Shown here in pieces: positions 12,136 through 20,509 of a stretch of 64,000 bases of DNA. Source of the stretch: Aquella oligotrophica (lineage in GTDB: Bacteria; Pseudomonadota; Gammaproteobacteria; Burkholderiales; UBA11063); contig NZ_CP024847.1 of NCBI RefSeq assembly GCF_002892535.1, positions 2,728,001-2,792,000 of the forward strand, written 5' to 3'. How positions within the stretch are numbered: the stretch's first letter is position 1; each line of letters begins with the position of its first letter. The translations under genes were made by a program, and so were the position numbers. Below the pieces are notes generated by a model. The model had not been told where the DNA came from and searched no databases. It was given only the letters and a program-made list of their open reading frames with translations.

Positions 12136-12828
12136 TTATTTTGCAATTGTAGCAGCATCAACCTTAACGCCAACACCCATAGTGCTGGATACTGTTACAC
12201 GCTTAAGATATTGACCTTTACTGCTTGCAGGTTTTGCTTTAACTAGCACATCAACAAGAGCAGCTAAATTTTCACCCAATTTTTCAGGAGCAAAAGAAGC
12301 TCGACCAATAGTTGAATGAATAATACCATTTTTATCTGTACGATATTGAACCTGACCAGCTTTAGCATTTTTAACCGCTGTAGCCACATCTGCAGTTACT
12401 GTACCAACTTTAGGATTTGGCATAAGACCACGTGGCCCAAGAATTTGACCAAGTGTACCAACCACACGCATCGTATCTGGAGTTGCGATCACTAAATCAA
12501 AGTTAAGATTACCTTTTTTAACTTCATCAGCAAGCTCTTCTAAACCAACAATATCAGCACCAGCAGCTTTAGCTGCCTCTGCTTGTGGACCTTGAGCAAA
12601 TACAGCCACACGCACTGTCTTACCTGTACCATTTGGCAATACTAGTGAACCACGAATCATCTGATCAGATTTACGCGGATCAACACCAAGATTGATAGCC
12701 ACATCAATTGACTCATCAAATTTTGCAGTTGCAGCCGACTTAACTAAAGAAATCGCCTCTGTAGCAGCGTATAATTTTGCACCATCAATAGCGGCAAACG
12801 CCTTTTGTCTTTTCGTTAACTTAGCCAT
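12136..12828 (-). CDS. rplA: Ribosomal protein L1
   Basis: 230 residues, typical of L1, the 23S rRNA-binding protein of the mobile L1 stalk at the ribosomal E site. Family motifs include the N-terminal [33 protein letters not shown], the [16 protein letters not shown] loop, and the C-terminal [16 protein letters not shown]. Its ATG overlaps the rplK stop by one base (TAATG), so the two are translationally coupled. In known systems L1 represses the L11-L1 transcript by binding near the rplK start. Confidence 0.97.
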   Translation of the reverse strand: MAKLTKRQKAFAAIDGAKLYAATEAISLVKSAATAKFDESIDVAINLGVDPRKSDQMIRGSLVLPNGTGKTVRVAVFAQGPQAEAAKAAGADIVGLEELADEVKKGNLNFDLVIATPDTMRVVGTLGQILGPRGLMPNPKVGTVTADVATAVKNAKAGQVQYRTDKNGIIHSTIGRASFAPEKLGENLAALVDVLVKAKPASSKGQYLKRVTVSSTMGVGVKVDAATIAK

Positions 12829-13262
12829 TATTTAACCCCCTCAACTTCAAGCCCCATACTACGCGCAGAACCAGCAATAGTACGTACAGCCGCATCCAAA
12901 TCAGCAGCAGTCAAATCTGGTTCTTTAGTTTTTGCAATTTCTTCCAGCTGAACGCGAGTAACTTTACCTACTTTATCAGCGTTTGGACGTGAACTACCAC
13001 TCTTAATCCCAGCAGCTTTTTTTAATAGAATTGAAGCTGGTGGAGTTTTCATTATAAAAGTGAAACTCTTATCAGAGAAAGCGGTAATAACCACAGGAAC
13101 AGGAAGACCTGGCTCCATTGATTGAGTTTTTGCATTAAAAGCTTTACAGAACTCCATAATGTTAAGACCACGCTGACCTAGCGCAGGACCAACTGGAGGT
13201 GATGGATTTGCCTTACCGGCAGGAATTTGTAGCTTTATGAAGCCAATGACTTTTTTTGCCAT
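12828..13262 (-). CDS. rplK: Ribosomal protein L11
   Basis: 144 residues of L11, which with 23S rRNA forms the GTPase-associated centre. The frame is open for 36 more codons upstream, but the start at 13262 ([20 protein letters not shown]) matches the family exactly. Other landmarks are [23 protein letters not shown], abbreviated to [10 protein letters not shown], and the C-terminal [10 protein letters not shown]. It is the first gene of the rplK-rplA-rplJ-rplL-rpoB-rpoC block. secE and nusG, which usually precede it, are absent, and a promoter with an extended -10 lies about 90 bases upstream. Confidence 0.97.
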   Translation of the reverse strand: MAKKVIGFIKLQIPAGKANPSPPVGPALGQRGLNIMEFCKAFNAKTQSMEPGLPVPVVITAFSDKSFTFIMKTPPASILLKKAAGIKSGSSRPNADKVGKVTRVQLEEIAKTKEPDLTAADLDAAVRTIAGSARSMGLEVEGVK

Positions 13263-13353
13263 CTTTATACATACCTTTAAAATGGGTAAAAACGCATTTC
13301 TAAGCAGTAACTTAGATTTGCTCCCCGGATTATTGTGAAATTTTGAGCTTGTT

Positions 13354-13362
13354 ATTATAGCA
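13354..13362 (-). promoter_or_regulatory. Extended -10 promoter for rplK
   Basis: On the minus strand TGCTATAAT (13362 to 13354) is a perfect extended -10 element (TGnTATAAT). No good -35 box is seen at 16-18 bases, which fits extended -10 promoters. It leaves a leader of about 85 bases before the rplK start at 13262. A divergent TATAAT on the plus strand (13393-13398) probably serves the neighbouring membrane-protein gene. Confidence 0.6.
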
Positions 13363-13467
13363 TAATTCAAGTTAAAATCACACTTAATTTACTATAATTT
13401 AATGCAAAGCATTTATAAACTCGGCTCTATACCCAAATTAACGCACCATCTATCGCAAGGGAAAATC

Positions 13468-13971
13468 GTGGCAACCATAAAAAAAAGAAGCGCAAAAAAA
13501 ACAACAAACCTAATAAACCAACCCCTTGACATCCTCAATTTCGGGCAACTAACTAAACTAGCCACCTGCTTCTGGACGGGAGGAACTATCACGATTGGCT
13601 CTATAATTATCCCACTATTATTCAAGACACTAGATCAGATAACCGCAGCAACGATTACCGGACAAATTCTAAACATAAATGCATACACAGGAATGGTGGC
13701 CTGTATTTTTATAATAATCGGACTAATAATTAAACACCAGCTATATTTTTTTAAATCACGTAAATTTTGGTACGCACTCTCATCGGAAGCAATACTAACA
13801 GTAAACTATTTTGGGATTTTCCCTATCATAGCAAATTTACGCACCAAACTTGCCGATATCGCGCACCACGTAATTCAAACAACACCAAGCTTTAACTTTT
13901 GGCATTCTCTATCATCAGGATTATTTGTACTAACAGGACTATTAGCAATTTTGATTGTTTTGGAAAAATAA
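13468..13971 (+). CDS. DUF4149 (TMEM205-like) membrane protein
   Basis: A small integral membrane protein of 167 residues if translation starts at GTG 13468, which has AAGGG six bases upstream. An ATG at 13402 in the same frame is only a few bases past a TATAAT box and has no ribosome binding site. Four hydrophobic segments are visible, near TKLATCFWTGGTITIGSI, then GMVACIFIIIGLII, SEAILTVNYFGIFPII and HSLSSGLFVLTGLLAILIVL, each quoted in part. The layout (a GG then P-L-F motif in helix 1, a WHSLS segment before the last helix) matches the DUF4149 family, whose function is unknown. It is transcribed away from rplK. Confidence 0.7.
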   Translation: MATIKKRSAKKTTNLINQPLDILNFGQLTKLATCFWTGGTITIGSIIIPLLFKTLDQITAATITGQILNINAYTGMVACIFIIIGLIIKHQLYFFKSRKFWYALSSEAILTVNYFGIFPIIANLRTKLADIAHHVIQTTPSFNFWHSLSSGLFVLTGLLAILIVLEK

Positions 13972-13973
13972 AA

Positions 13974-14049
13974 TGGTGGCCTGGGGCAGAATCGAACTGC
14001 CGACACAAGGATTTTCAATCCTCTGCTCTACCGACTGAGCTACCTGGCC
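13974..14049 (-). tRNA. tRNA-Phe (GAA)
   Basis: A 76-base cloverleaf including an encoded CCA. The anticodon loop reads TTGAAAA with anticodon GAA. D arm GCTCAGTCGGTAGAGC and T arm GGCAG/CTGCC around TTCGATT are standard. The acceptor stem GGCCAGG pairs with CCAGGCC except for an A-A mismatch at the 5-68 position, which is unusual and may be a base error. It is the last of a three-tRNA minus-strand cluster. Confidence 0.95.
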
Positions 14050-14054
14050 AAAAA

Positions 14055-14130
14055 TGGTGCCGGAGAAAGGAATTGAACCCTCGACCTTCTGATTACAAGT
14101 CAGCTGCTCTACCAACTGAGCTACTCCGGC
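14055..14130 (-). tRNA. tRNA-Thr (TGT)
   Basis: A 76-base cloverleaf with encoded CCA. The acceptor stem GCCGGAG pairs perfectly with CTCCGGC. The anticodon loop CTTGTAA gives anticodon TGT. D arm GCTCAGTTGGTAGAGC and a standard TTCAATT T loop are present. It is separated by 5 bases from tRNA-Phe and 6 bases from the CAT tRNA, so the three are probably one transcript. Confidence 0.96.
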
Positions 14131-14136
14131 ATATTT

Positions 14137-14213
<77 letters not shown>

Positions 14214-14221
14214 TCAAATCT

Positions 14222-14240
14222 GAGATAGGTATTCTATCTC
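14222..14240. terminator. Small hairpin between gltX and the tRNA cluster
   Basis: GAGATAG (14222-14228) and CTATCTC (14234-14240) form a perfect 7-bp stem with a 5-base loop, placed between gltX and the tRNAs downstream of it. It lacks a clear U-tract, so it may be a processing or weak termination structure. Confidence 0.35.
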
Positions 14241-14297
14241 AATCAATTCAACAATGTCAACGTTTTTTTATATTATTTTCACGCCTAAAATTTATTA

Positions 14298-15668
14298 CTA
14301 AGCCGCCAATCTGCTTAACACATTGTTTTTACCCAAGATATATAGAACAGCATCAAACGATGGTGTTTGCGTAGTTCCACATAATTTTAGTCGTAATGGC
14401 ATCCCTAGCTGCGGCATTTTGATATTATTCACTGAACAGAACTCTTTTATTGTAGCTTTTATGGCATCAAGACTCCACTCATTTAGGGTAGATAATGCTT
14501 CGGCAAATTTAGTAAGAATCACATTTGCATCCGAAGTTAAATGTTTTTCAACTTCTTCTGAAGCGGCAATTTTTGGCTGATAAAAATAATGTACTTCTTC
14601 TGCCATTGCATTCAGATTATCACTACGTGATTTAACCAACTCAATAATTGCATTCAAATCAAGTCTATTAAGATCAACAACACCCAACTGCTCTAGTTTA
14701 GGCTGAAGAAGCTTTGTTAGTGTCTCAACCGAACTATTCTTTAGATGTTGTCCATTCACCCAATACAGTTTTTTCATATCAAAGCGGGCTGGAGATGGTG
14801 AAATATTATTTAAATCAAACCATTCAACAAACTGACTTATTGAGAACACCTCATCGTCACCATGCCCCCAGCATAATCGTGCAAGGTAATTAAGTAATGC
14901 TTCCGGTAAAATCCCCATATCCTGATACTGAATGACACTAACTGGATCATTCCGCTTTGACATTTTTTGCCCGTCATCACGTAAAATCATTGGCACATGA
15001 GCATATTGCGGCAAAGTCGCACCAAGTGCTTTTAAGATATTTATCTGGCGTGGCGTATTATTTACGTGATCATCACCTCGAGTAACGTGAGTTATCTGCA
15101 TATCCAGATCATCGACTACCACACAGAAATTATATGTTGGCGTCCCATCACTTCTCGCAATGATCAAATCATCCAGTTCGCTATTGGCAATCTCAATCCG
15201 CCCTTTTACCAAATCATCCCAAACAACTACTCCATCTACCGGGTTTTTAAAGCGAACGACCGGTCTTACTCCCGGGCGTGGTGTGTGGTTATGCCGACAA
15301 CGCATGTCATAGCGAGGTTTTTCACCTCTTGCCCGCTGTGCTTCGCGCATTTCATCCAATTCTTCTTTAGAACAATAACAGTAATAAGAGGTGCCGTCTT
15401 TCAGCATTTGCGCGATAACTTCCTTATAGCGCTCCATCCGATGAGTCTGAAAATATGGACCTTCATCATAATCTAAGTTAAGCCAGTCCATTGCCTGAAT
15501 AATACTATCAACCGATTCCTGCGTAGAGCGCTCCAAATCTGTGTCTTCAACACGCAAAATAAACGTACCTTTATTTTTTCTGGCGTATGCCCAAGAAAAA
15601 AGTGCTGTTCTGGCACCACCGATATGTAAAAACCCAGTTGGACTGGGTGCAAAACGAGTTCTAACCAT
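14298..15668 (-). CDS. gltX: Glutamyl-tRNA synthetase
   Basis: 456-residue class I aminoacyl-tRNA synthetase that charges tRNA-Glu. The HIGH-type motif is in FAPSPTGFLHIGGARTALF (residues about 6-24), and the KMSKR motif is in DGQKMSKRNDPVS (about residue 235). A zinc-like CYCSKEELDEM segment with CRH follows the second quarter, as in many bacterial enzymes. The length is at the short end of the family. It sits between the tRNA cluster and an acyl-CoA ligase, with a 12-bp hairpin upstream. GluRS and GlnRS share this fold, but the PTGFLHIGG context and length favour GluRS. Confidence 0.94.
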   Translation of the reverse strand: MVRTRFAPSPTGFLHIGGARTALFSWAYARKNKGTFILRVEDTDLERSTQESVDSIIQAMDWLNLDYDEGPYFQTHRMERYKEVIAQMLKDGTSYYCYCSKEELDEMREAQRARGEKPRYDMRCRHNHTPRPGVRPVVRFKNPVDGVVVWDDLVKGRIEIANSELDDLIIARSDGTPTYNFCVVVDDLDMQITHVTRGDDHVNNTPRQINILKALGATLPQYAHVPMILRDDGQKMSKRNDPVSVIQYQDMGILPEALLNYLARLCWGHGDDEVFSISQFVEWFDLNNISPSPARFDMKKLYWVNGQHLKNSSVETLTKLLQPKLEQLGVVDLNRLDLNAIIELVKSRSDNLNAMAEEVHYFYQPKIAASEEVEKHLTSDANVILTKFAEALSTLNEWSLDAIKATIKEFCSVNNIKMPQLGMPLRLKLCGTTQTPSFDAVLYILGKNNVLSRLAA

Positions 15669-15709
15669 ATTTTTTATCCATTAGCTTGAGATTAATTATA
15701 AGACAATAT

Positions 15710-15744
15710 TATACCTGATAAAAATAGCTTCATTATCAGGTATA
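15710..15744 (-). terminator. Hairpin between the acyl-CoA ligase gene and gltX
   Basis: A perfect 12-bp inverted repeat, TATACCTGATAA (15710-15721) and TTATCAGGTATA (15733-15744), lies 31 bases past the acyl-CoA ligase stop. No long T run follows it on the minus strand, so termination may be partial. Confidence 0.55.
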
Positions 15745-15774
15745 GTATTAATGAAATAGAGAAAGAGCTACTGC

Positions 15775-17334
15775 TTACTCCTGATTGGCAATGTCACGCA
15801 ATTCTCGTTTGAGAATTTTTCCCGTTGCATTGCGTGGAAGTTTTTCCATAAAATAAACTTTACGCGGTTGTTTAAATGGCGCAAGATGTGGCTTGATATA
15901 TTCTTTAAATTCAGCTTCAGTAGCTGTTTCACCTTCTTTAAGTTCAATATAGGCAACTGGCGTTTCATTCGCCTCAATATCCTTGATGCCAATCACAGCG
16001 CAAGCATTAACTTTATCATTAGTATAAATCACTTCTTCAATTTCACGCGGATAGATATTCATCCCCTTACTGATAATCAAGTCTTTCTTTCGATCAACAA
16101 TGAAAATGAAACCATCATTATCAACTTTACCGATATCGCCAGTTCTAAACCAGCCATCAATAACAGCATCTTCGGTTTCTGCCTGACGATTATAATAACC
16201 AAGCATCACACAATCACCCTTAACACAAATCTCACCAATTGTGCCACGGGCTACCTGCTGCATATTGTCATCAAAACACTCAACCTGATACCCGGGTAAA
16301 GCCTTCCCAACTGAACCAGTCCGGTTTGCCCATGGCGTATTTACCGATACTACTGGCGAACACTCGCTAATTCCATACCCCTGAATAAGAGTACCTTTTT
16401 TAAAAGTAGCAGCGAACTTACGCATAGTCTCTTCGGCTAATGGCGCAGCTCCAGAAATAAACCCCTTGACGGCGTGAAACCAATGAAAATACCAAGGTAA
16501 GGTAGCTTTAGATAGTGCGCTATATACATCTGGAACGCCAGCGAAATAAGGAACACGCTTTAAAAGTACTTGCTTCAAAAGTTTAGCAAAATCACCTTTG
16601 GTAGCAATCGAACGAATCACTGTTACACCACTATTACTTAATACTGGTAATAGTACAGTTACTGTTAGCGTAAAGGCATGAAACATCGGAAGATAGCATA
16701 CCATTGGAATCTTACCTGGTTTAACGCGCAAATGTTCTAGGCAACCTGTTATATTTGAATAAATATTACGGAATGCTAGCATTGCACCTTTAGGCTTACC
16801 TGTCGTTCCAGAAGTATAAACTATCACAGATAATTCATTTTCATCAAGCGGAGTGTGTGGTGCAGAATCTTCAGGACTAGAGAGGATTGAATCATGATCT
16901 ATGTTTTTATCATTTTCAAGCGGAACATCGCCAATCCAGATGATTTTTGCTATTCCAGTCTTAAATACCTGCTCTTTGACTTCCTTGGCAAACTTACCGG
17001 AGGCAAATAGCAGCTTTGCCTGACTATCATTAAGAATATAGGCAATTTCATCTTCTTTAAGAAAGTTATTTATTGGAACGACTACCCCACCAACTTTATT
17101 AATCGCAAAGAAATTGACAATAAATTGCCAGCTATTTGCCATTAATAGTGCAACTTTATCACCTTTTTTAATTCCTTTTTTATGTAGATAACTTGCTACA
17201 GTATTTACATATTCAACAAGCTGTTGATTGGAAATCTTTAATTCTTCTTCAAAAATTATTGTTTTTCCCGGCTTGAGAGCACTATTATTAACTAAAATCT
17301 GGTAAAAATTTGTTGGAGAAATGGAGTTGTCCAC
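15775..17334 (-). CDS. Long-chain fatty-acid-CoA ligase (AMP-binding)
   Basis: 519-residue ANL-superfamily enzyme that activates a carboxylic acid, probably a fatty acid, to its CoA thioester through an acyl-adenylate. Signature motifs appear in order: the P-loop VYTSGTTGKPKGAML (about residue 171), GYGISECSPVVS (about 321), GWFRTGDIG (about 392), DRKKDLIISKGMNIYPREIEE, quoted in part, and the catalytic lysine region PRNATGKILKREL near the C-terminus. It has no signal peptide. The substrate chain length cannot be told from sequence alone. It stands alone between the M48 protease gene and gltX. Confidence 0.88.
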   Translation of the reverse strand: MDNSISPTNFYQILVNNSALKPGKTIIFEEELKISNQQLVEYVNTVASYLHKKGIKKGDKVALLMANSWQFIVNFFAINKVGGVVVPINNFLKEDEIAYILNDSQAKLLFASGKFAKEVKEQVFKTGIAKIIWIGDVPLENDKNIDHDSILSSPEDSAPHTPLDENELSVIVYTSGTTGKPKGAMLAFRNIYSNITGCLEHLRVKPGKIPMVCYLPMFHAFTLTVTVLLPVLSNSGVTVIRSIATKGDFAKLLKQVLLKRVPYFAGVPDVYSALSKATLPWYFHWFHAVKGFISGAAPLAEETMRKFAATFKKGTLIQGYGISECSPVVSVNTPWANRTGSVGKALPGYQVECFDDNMQQVARGTIGEICVKGDCVMLGYYNRQAETEDAVIDGWFRTGDIGKVDNDGFIFIVDRKKDLIISKGMNIYPREIEEVIYTNDKVNACAVIGIKDIEANETPVAYIELKEGETATEAEFKEYIKPHLAPFKQPRKVYFMEKLPRNATGKILKRELRDIANQE

Positions 17335-17444
17335 CTTAATTCCTTATTCTGAATAAAATTTTATTTGATTATACCTGATTTAGAGCACCGTAAGCATTTT
17401 TTTGTTGCATAAGTTGGGAATATAACAAATTAACTCTCGAGAAT

Positions 17445-19007
17445 CTATTGCCTCAATAATTGAAGTTTGGCATTAATTTCTGGTAGGCGGGCACTGATTA
17501 AGCCCTGCAAATCAGTATCACCGGGTTTGGAAGGTTTCAATTTCAATGCTGCATTATATTGTTCCATAGCAAGTTTATAATTACCTATGTAATAAAATTC
17601 AGTTCCCAATCCGTAATGATATTTTATTGGTTGATTATATTTGCCATCGGAATATAATATCGCGTACTGATCCCAGACATCAGGATCACTGGTATTGGTT
17701 TGTGCCAAAATCCCCAAGCGATTCGCAGCTTTAGGATAACTTCTAGTAGCGATAAGAAATTCAAGCTGCCCCATCCATAATCCCTTATGGTTTGGATAAT
17801 CCTGCAAAGCCTGATCATAAAGAGTATCAGCCAATTTATTATTACCTACGGCAATTAATTGTTTTGCCTTTAAACCAAGAGTCATAGGGTGCCCCTGTAC
17901 TGACTTACTACTAACTTTATTTAAAATAAGGATGCTGTTTTTATAGTCCTTATTCTGGAAATAAGCAAGAGCTAACCCGTAGTGCTGAGCATCAATATTT
18001 ACATAACGTTTATTTGCCAATGCGTTTAGATAAAATTTTATTGCATCTTCATTACCAAGCTGACGTACCCGACATTTTTCCCTAGATAGTAAGAAATCTA
18101 TACTATCCTGACGCATCTTAACTGGCATATGATTGGCACGAACCTCAGCTTCACTTAGTCGCTCTATAGTTACAGGGTGCGTCTGCAAAAAAGCTAATGC
18201 ATCATTAGCATTAAATTTATATGCATCCTGCATGCGCTGAAAAAATTCTGGCATGGCATGAGCATCAAATCCAGCTTGATACATCAACTGCTGCCCAACC
18301 CGATCAGCTTCACGCTCATAATCACGCGAGAAAGCTAGCTGACTTTGGATTCCAGCACCCTGCCCACTTTGCGCAGCAATTATTGCAGCTCCAGGGGCAA
18401 TTGGAGCCATCAGTGCCCCAGCAATAATCCCTGCAATAGTAAGCCATTGTGCCCGATTGGCGACACTTATATTCCGGAAAATATGATGCTGAATTACATG
18501 CCCAATCTCATGAGCCATAACAGAAGATAATTCTGCTTCAGACATGGTCGCATAGATTAAACCATTATAAGCACAGATATACCCTCCAGGAAGAGCAAAG
18601 GCATTAATTTCTTTATCTTTAATCAAATAAAAATTAAATTGCTGTCCTGCCATTGGCGAATAACTAACTAAATTACCTCCTAAGGTATTAAGATAATCAA
18701 GGCAATCAAAATCTTCCAGCATGTCGCCACTAGCATATATTTGCAAAATTACTTGCTTACCAAGCATATCTGCCTGATGAGGGGTGAGGTTACTTCGATC
18801 ACTATCCCCCATATCTGGCAGACCATTGATTCCATCGGCAATGGATTTATGATTGCAAAGACTCATAGCAACACCTAATGCAACTCCTCCTACAACCTGA
18901 TGAAGAAATCCTCGCCTTGAAAGGTCAATAACCAAATCAAGTTGCTCTTGCGGAGAATCTTTTCGCGCAGCATATAAACGCTCAATGATACTTCCCAGAT
19001 TTTTCAT
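17445..19007 (-). CDS. M48 family metalloprotease with TPR region (BepA-like), possible Tat signal
   Basis: A zinc metalloprotease of 520 residues from ATG 19007. A TTG seven codons upstream is also in frame. The M48 zinc site HEIGHVIQHH is followed by the third ligand region DYEREADRVGQQLM, and the C-terminal third shows TPR-like helices (for example YYIGNYKLAMEQYNAALKLK). This layout matches BepA/YfgC, the periplasmic protease-chaperone that oversees LptD and BAM assembly. The N-terminus is odd: SRRGFL at residues 30-35 precedes a hydrophobic stretch, which resembles a twin-arginine export signal and not a Sec signal. It follows bamC closely, which supports an envelope-assembly role. Confidence 0.85.
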   Translation of the reverse strand: MKNLGSIIERLYAARKDSPQEQLDLVIDLSRRGFLHQVVGGVALGVAMSLCNHKSIADGINGLPDMGDSDRSNLTPHQADMLGKQVILQIYASGDMLEDFDCLDYLNTLGGNLVSYSPMAGQQFNFYLIKDKEINAFALPGGYICAYNGLIYATMSEAELSSVMAHEIGHVIQHHIFRNISVANRAQWLTIAGIIAGALMAPIAPGAAIIAAQSGQGAGIQSQLAFSRDYEREADRVGQQLMYQAGFDAHAMPEFFQRMQDAYKFNANDALAFLQTHPVTIERLSEAEVRANHMPVKMRQDSIDFLLSREKCRVRQLGNEDAIKFYLNALANKRYVNIDAQHYGLALAYFQNKDYKNSILILNKVSSKSVQGHPMTLGLKAKQLIAVGNNKLADTLYDQALQDYPNHKGLWMGQLEFLIATRSYPKAANRLGILAQTNTSDPDVWDQYAILYSDGKYNQPIKYHYGLGTEFYYIGNYKLAMEQYNAALKLKPSKPGDTDLQGLISARLPEINAKLQLLRQ

Positions 19008-19031
19008 TTGTCTATAACCTGATAGCAAATT

Positions 19032-20155
19032 TTACTGTAATTGCTGAGCTAACCCACTCATATACTTCTTCTGATTTGCACTAAAATCCTTATCAAGATT
19101 TTGGCTATCATATGGTAACATAGTAATTACAGTTTGATTACCCTGAGCAACTAATTTTATTGTATAAAGCGGTTTTGGTGCGCTATTCTGATTGGCAGAC
19201 TCCTTACCAAACCATTTTTTCATAAAGCCAGGATCAGGATTATCAAGCTGTGCCTGAAGTGGGTAAACATAGTATTCGCCCTTGGTCCGATTTTTATCTA
19301 CAACTCCAAGATCAATTCGGTCAAGAGCAACGGCAGTACGCCACCATGCACGGTCAAACTGATCATTCACAATCACCTGATTATTATTTATGAGATTTGC
19401 TTCTTTTGGTGCTGACTCCACCTGTTTAACAATTTTCTTGACTTGATCTTGCGGAGTTCCGGCAAAAGCCATAAACTGAGCCAGAAATTCAAGCTCCAAT
19501 TGCGGATTTGATGGTCTGGTTATCCATTTTGTTCTTTGGGTATCTGAAGAAGCAAAGCTCGATGTAGTAGAAATTCCCTCTCTACCACATCCTTCATATA
19601 CCTCATCCATCTGATAATTGGTATCCATTATTACAACATTATGACCATCTTGCCATAAAGTTACCCGGTAAAGATACATTGAATTGAGTGAATACATCCC
19701 CCCCAACCAATCCAGTCAAAAAGCCCCCTGATTGATGCGCCCTGTGGAACTTTGGTATTTCTACTTGACCAATCAGTCTGGATTACCCCTAGGGCGGGAT
19801 TTTGATATTTTACAGTTAATCCAAGCTGATTAATATATGCCAACATTACGGGCATCATCCGATCAACGCTCTGGCTCTCAATAACTAGCCAACGCTGAGA
19901 ACCACCCGTAACTATTGACATACCTCTTGCTCGACTAACCTGATATGACGACTGCTTTTGCGCCGTCAAATCCATCTTATAGTTAGTATTCAAGTCCGGG
20001 CTACTCATTCCTGGCGGTGTAATTAATGTATCTGTATTTCGGGGAGCCGCAGAGGTAAATGCAGCTTGTGAATCGGTAGTACCACATCCACCCAAACCTA
20101 AAAGCATGCCCACTGTAATTAGAATATATCCAAATTTATTTGTATTTGCTATCAT
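19032..20155 (-). CDS. bamC: BamC-like outer membrane assembly lipoprotein, broken by a one-base frameshift
   Basis: Two overlapping frames make one lipoprotein. The first has a signal peptide with lipobox LGLGGC (Cys about 24), then RGMSIVTGGSQRWLVIES as in BamC, and reaches GLFDWIGWGG. The second continues with MYSLNSMYLYRVTLWQDG and NYQMDEVYEG. They join if one G is added to the seven-G run at 19698-19704, giving about 374 residues. BamC is an accessory lipoprotein of the outer-membrane beta-barrel assembly complex. It lies 15 bases after pilZ, and the M48 protease gene follows about 25 bases later. Either a sequencing error or a phase-variable tract could cause the break. Confidence 0.8.
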
Positions 20156-20170
20156 GTTATTTCAATTTAC

Positions 20171-20509
20171 CTAAAATGTATAATATTCGAGCATATTATT
20201 CTGTAATAAGCCACCTAGCATAACTTCAATCCTAGATCTGGCATCCTGCCCGGCTCTATCTGCATTGAATTGGACACCTATTCCAGCACGATATCCTACA
20301 GCAGAGGAAGGACTAACCCAAAAAACTTTTCCACTAATCGCAAGTGGTTCATTTCCTTCGGGCAAGGAGATTATTAAAAATACCTCGTCACCTAGTTCCA
20401 GCGTATGATTATCCAGAACAAAAATCCCACCATTTTTGAATTGTTTAATATACGCTTTAGCTAATTCATTCTTATTGCTAAATCCGACTTTTAAAATATT
20501 ACCGCTCAT
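20171..20509 (-). CDS. pilZ: PilZ-domain type IV pilus protein
   Basis: 112 residues forming a single PilZ domain. Landmarks are YIKQFKNGGIFVLDNHTLELGD (part quoted: FKNGGIFV), the FLIISLPEG strand, GKVFWVSPSSAVGYRAGIGVQF (part quoted: GYRAGIGVQF). The RxxxR and DxSxxG c-di-GMP binding motifs are missing, as in the type IV pilus PilZ that acts with PilB rather than by binding the nucleotide. Its start overlaps the stop of the AsmA-like gene by one base (TAATG). It belongs to the pilB-pilC-pilD run. Confidence 0.85.
   Translation of the reverse strand: MSGNILKVGFSNKNELAKAYIKQFKNGGIFVLDNHTLELGDEVFLIISLPEGNEPLAISGKVFWVSPSSAVGYRAGIGVQFNADRAGQDARSRIEVMLGGLLQNNMLEYYTF

Noticed and set aside
12828-13370. 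A longer start for rplK at 13370.
   Set aside because: The extra 36 residues do not match L11, and the family start [11 protein letters not shown] is at 13262.
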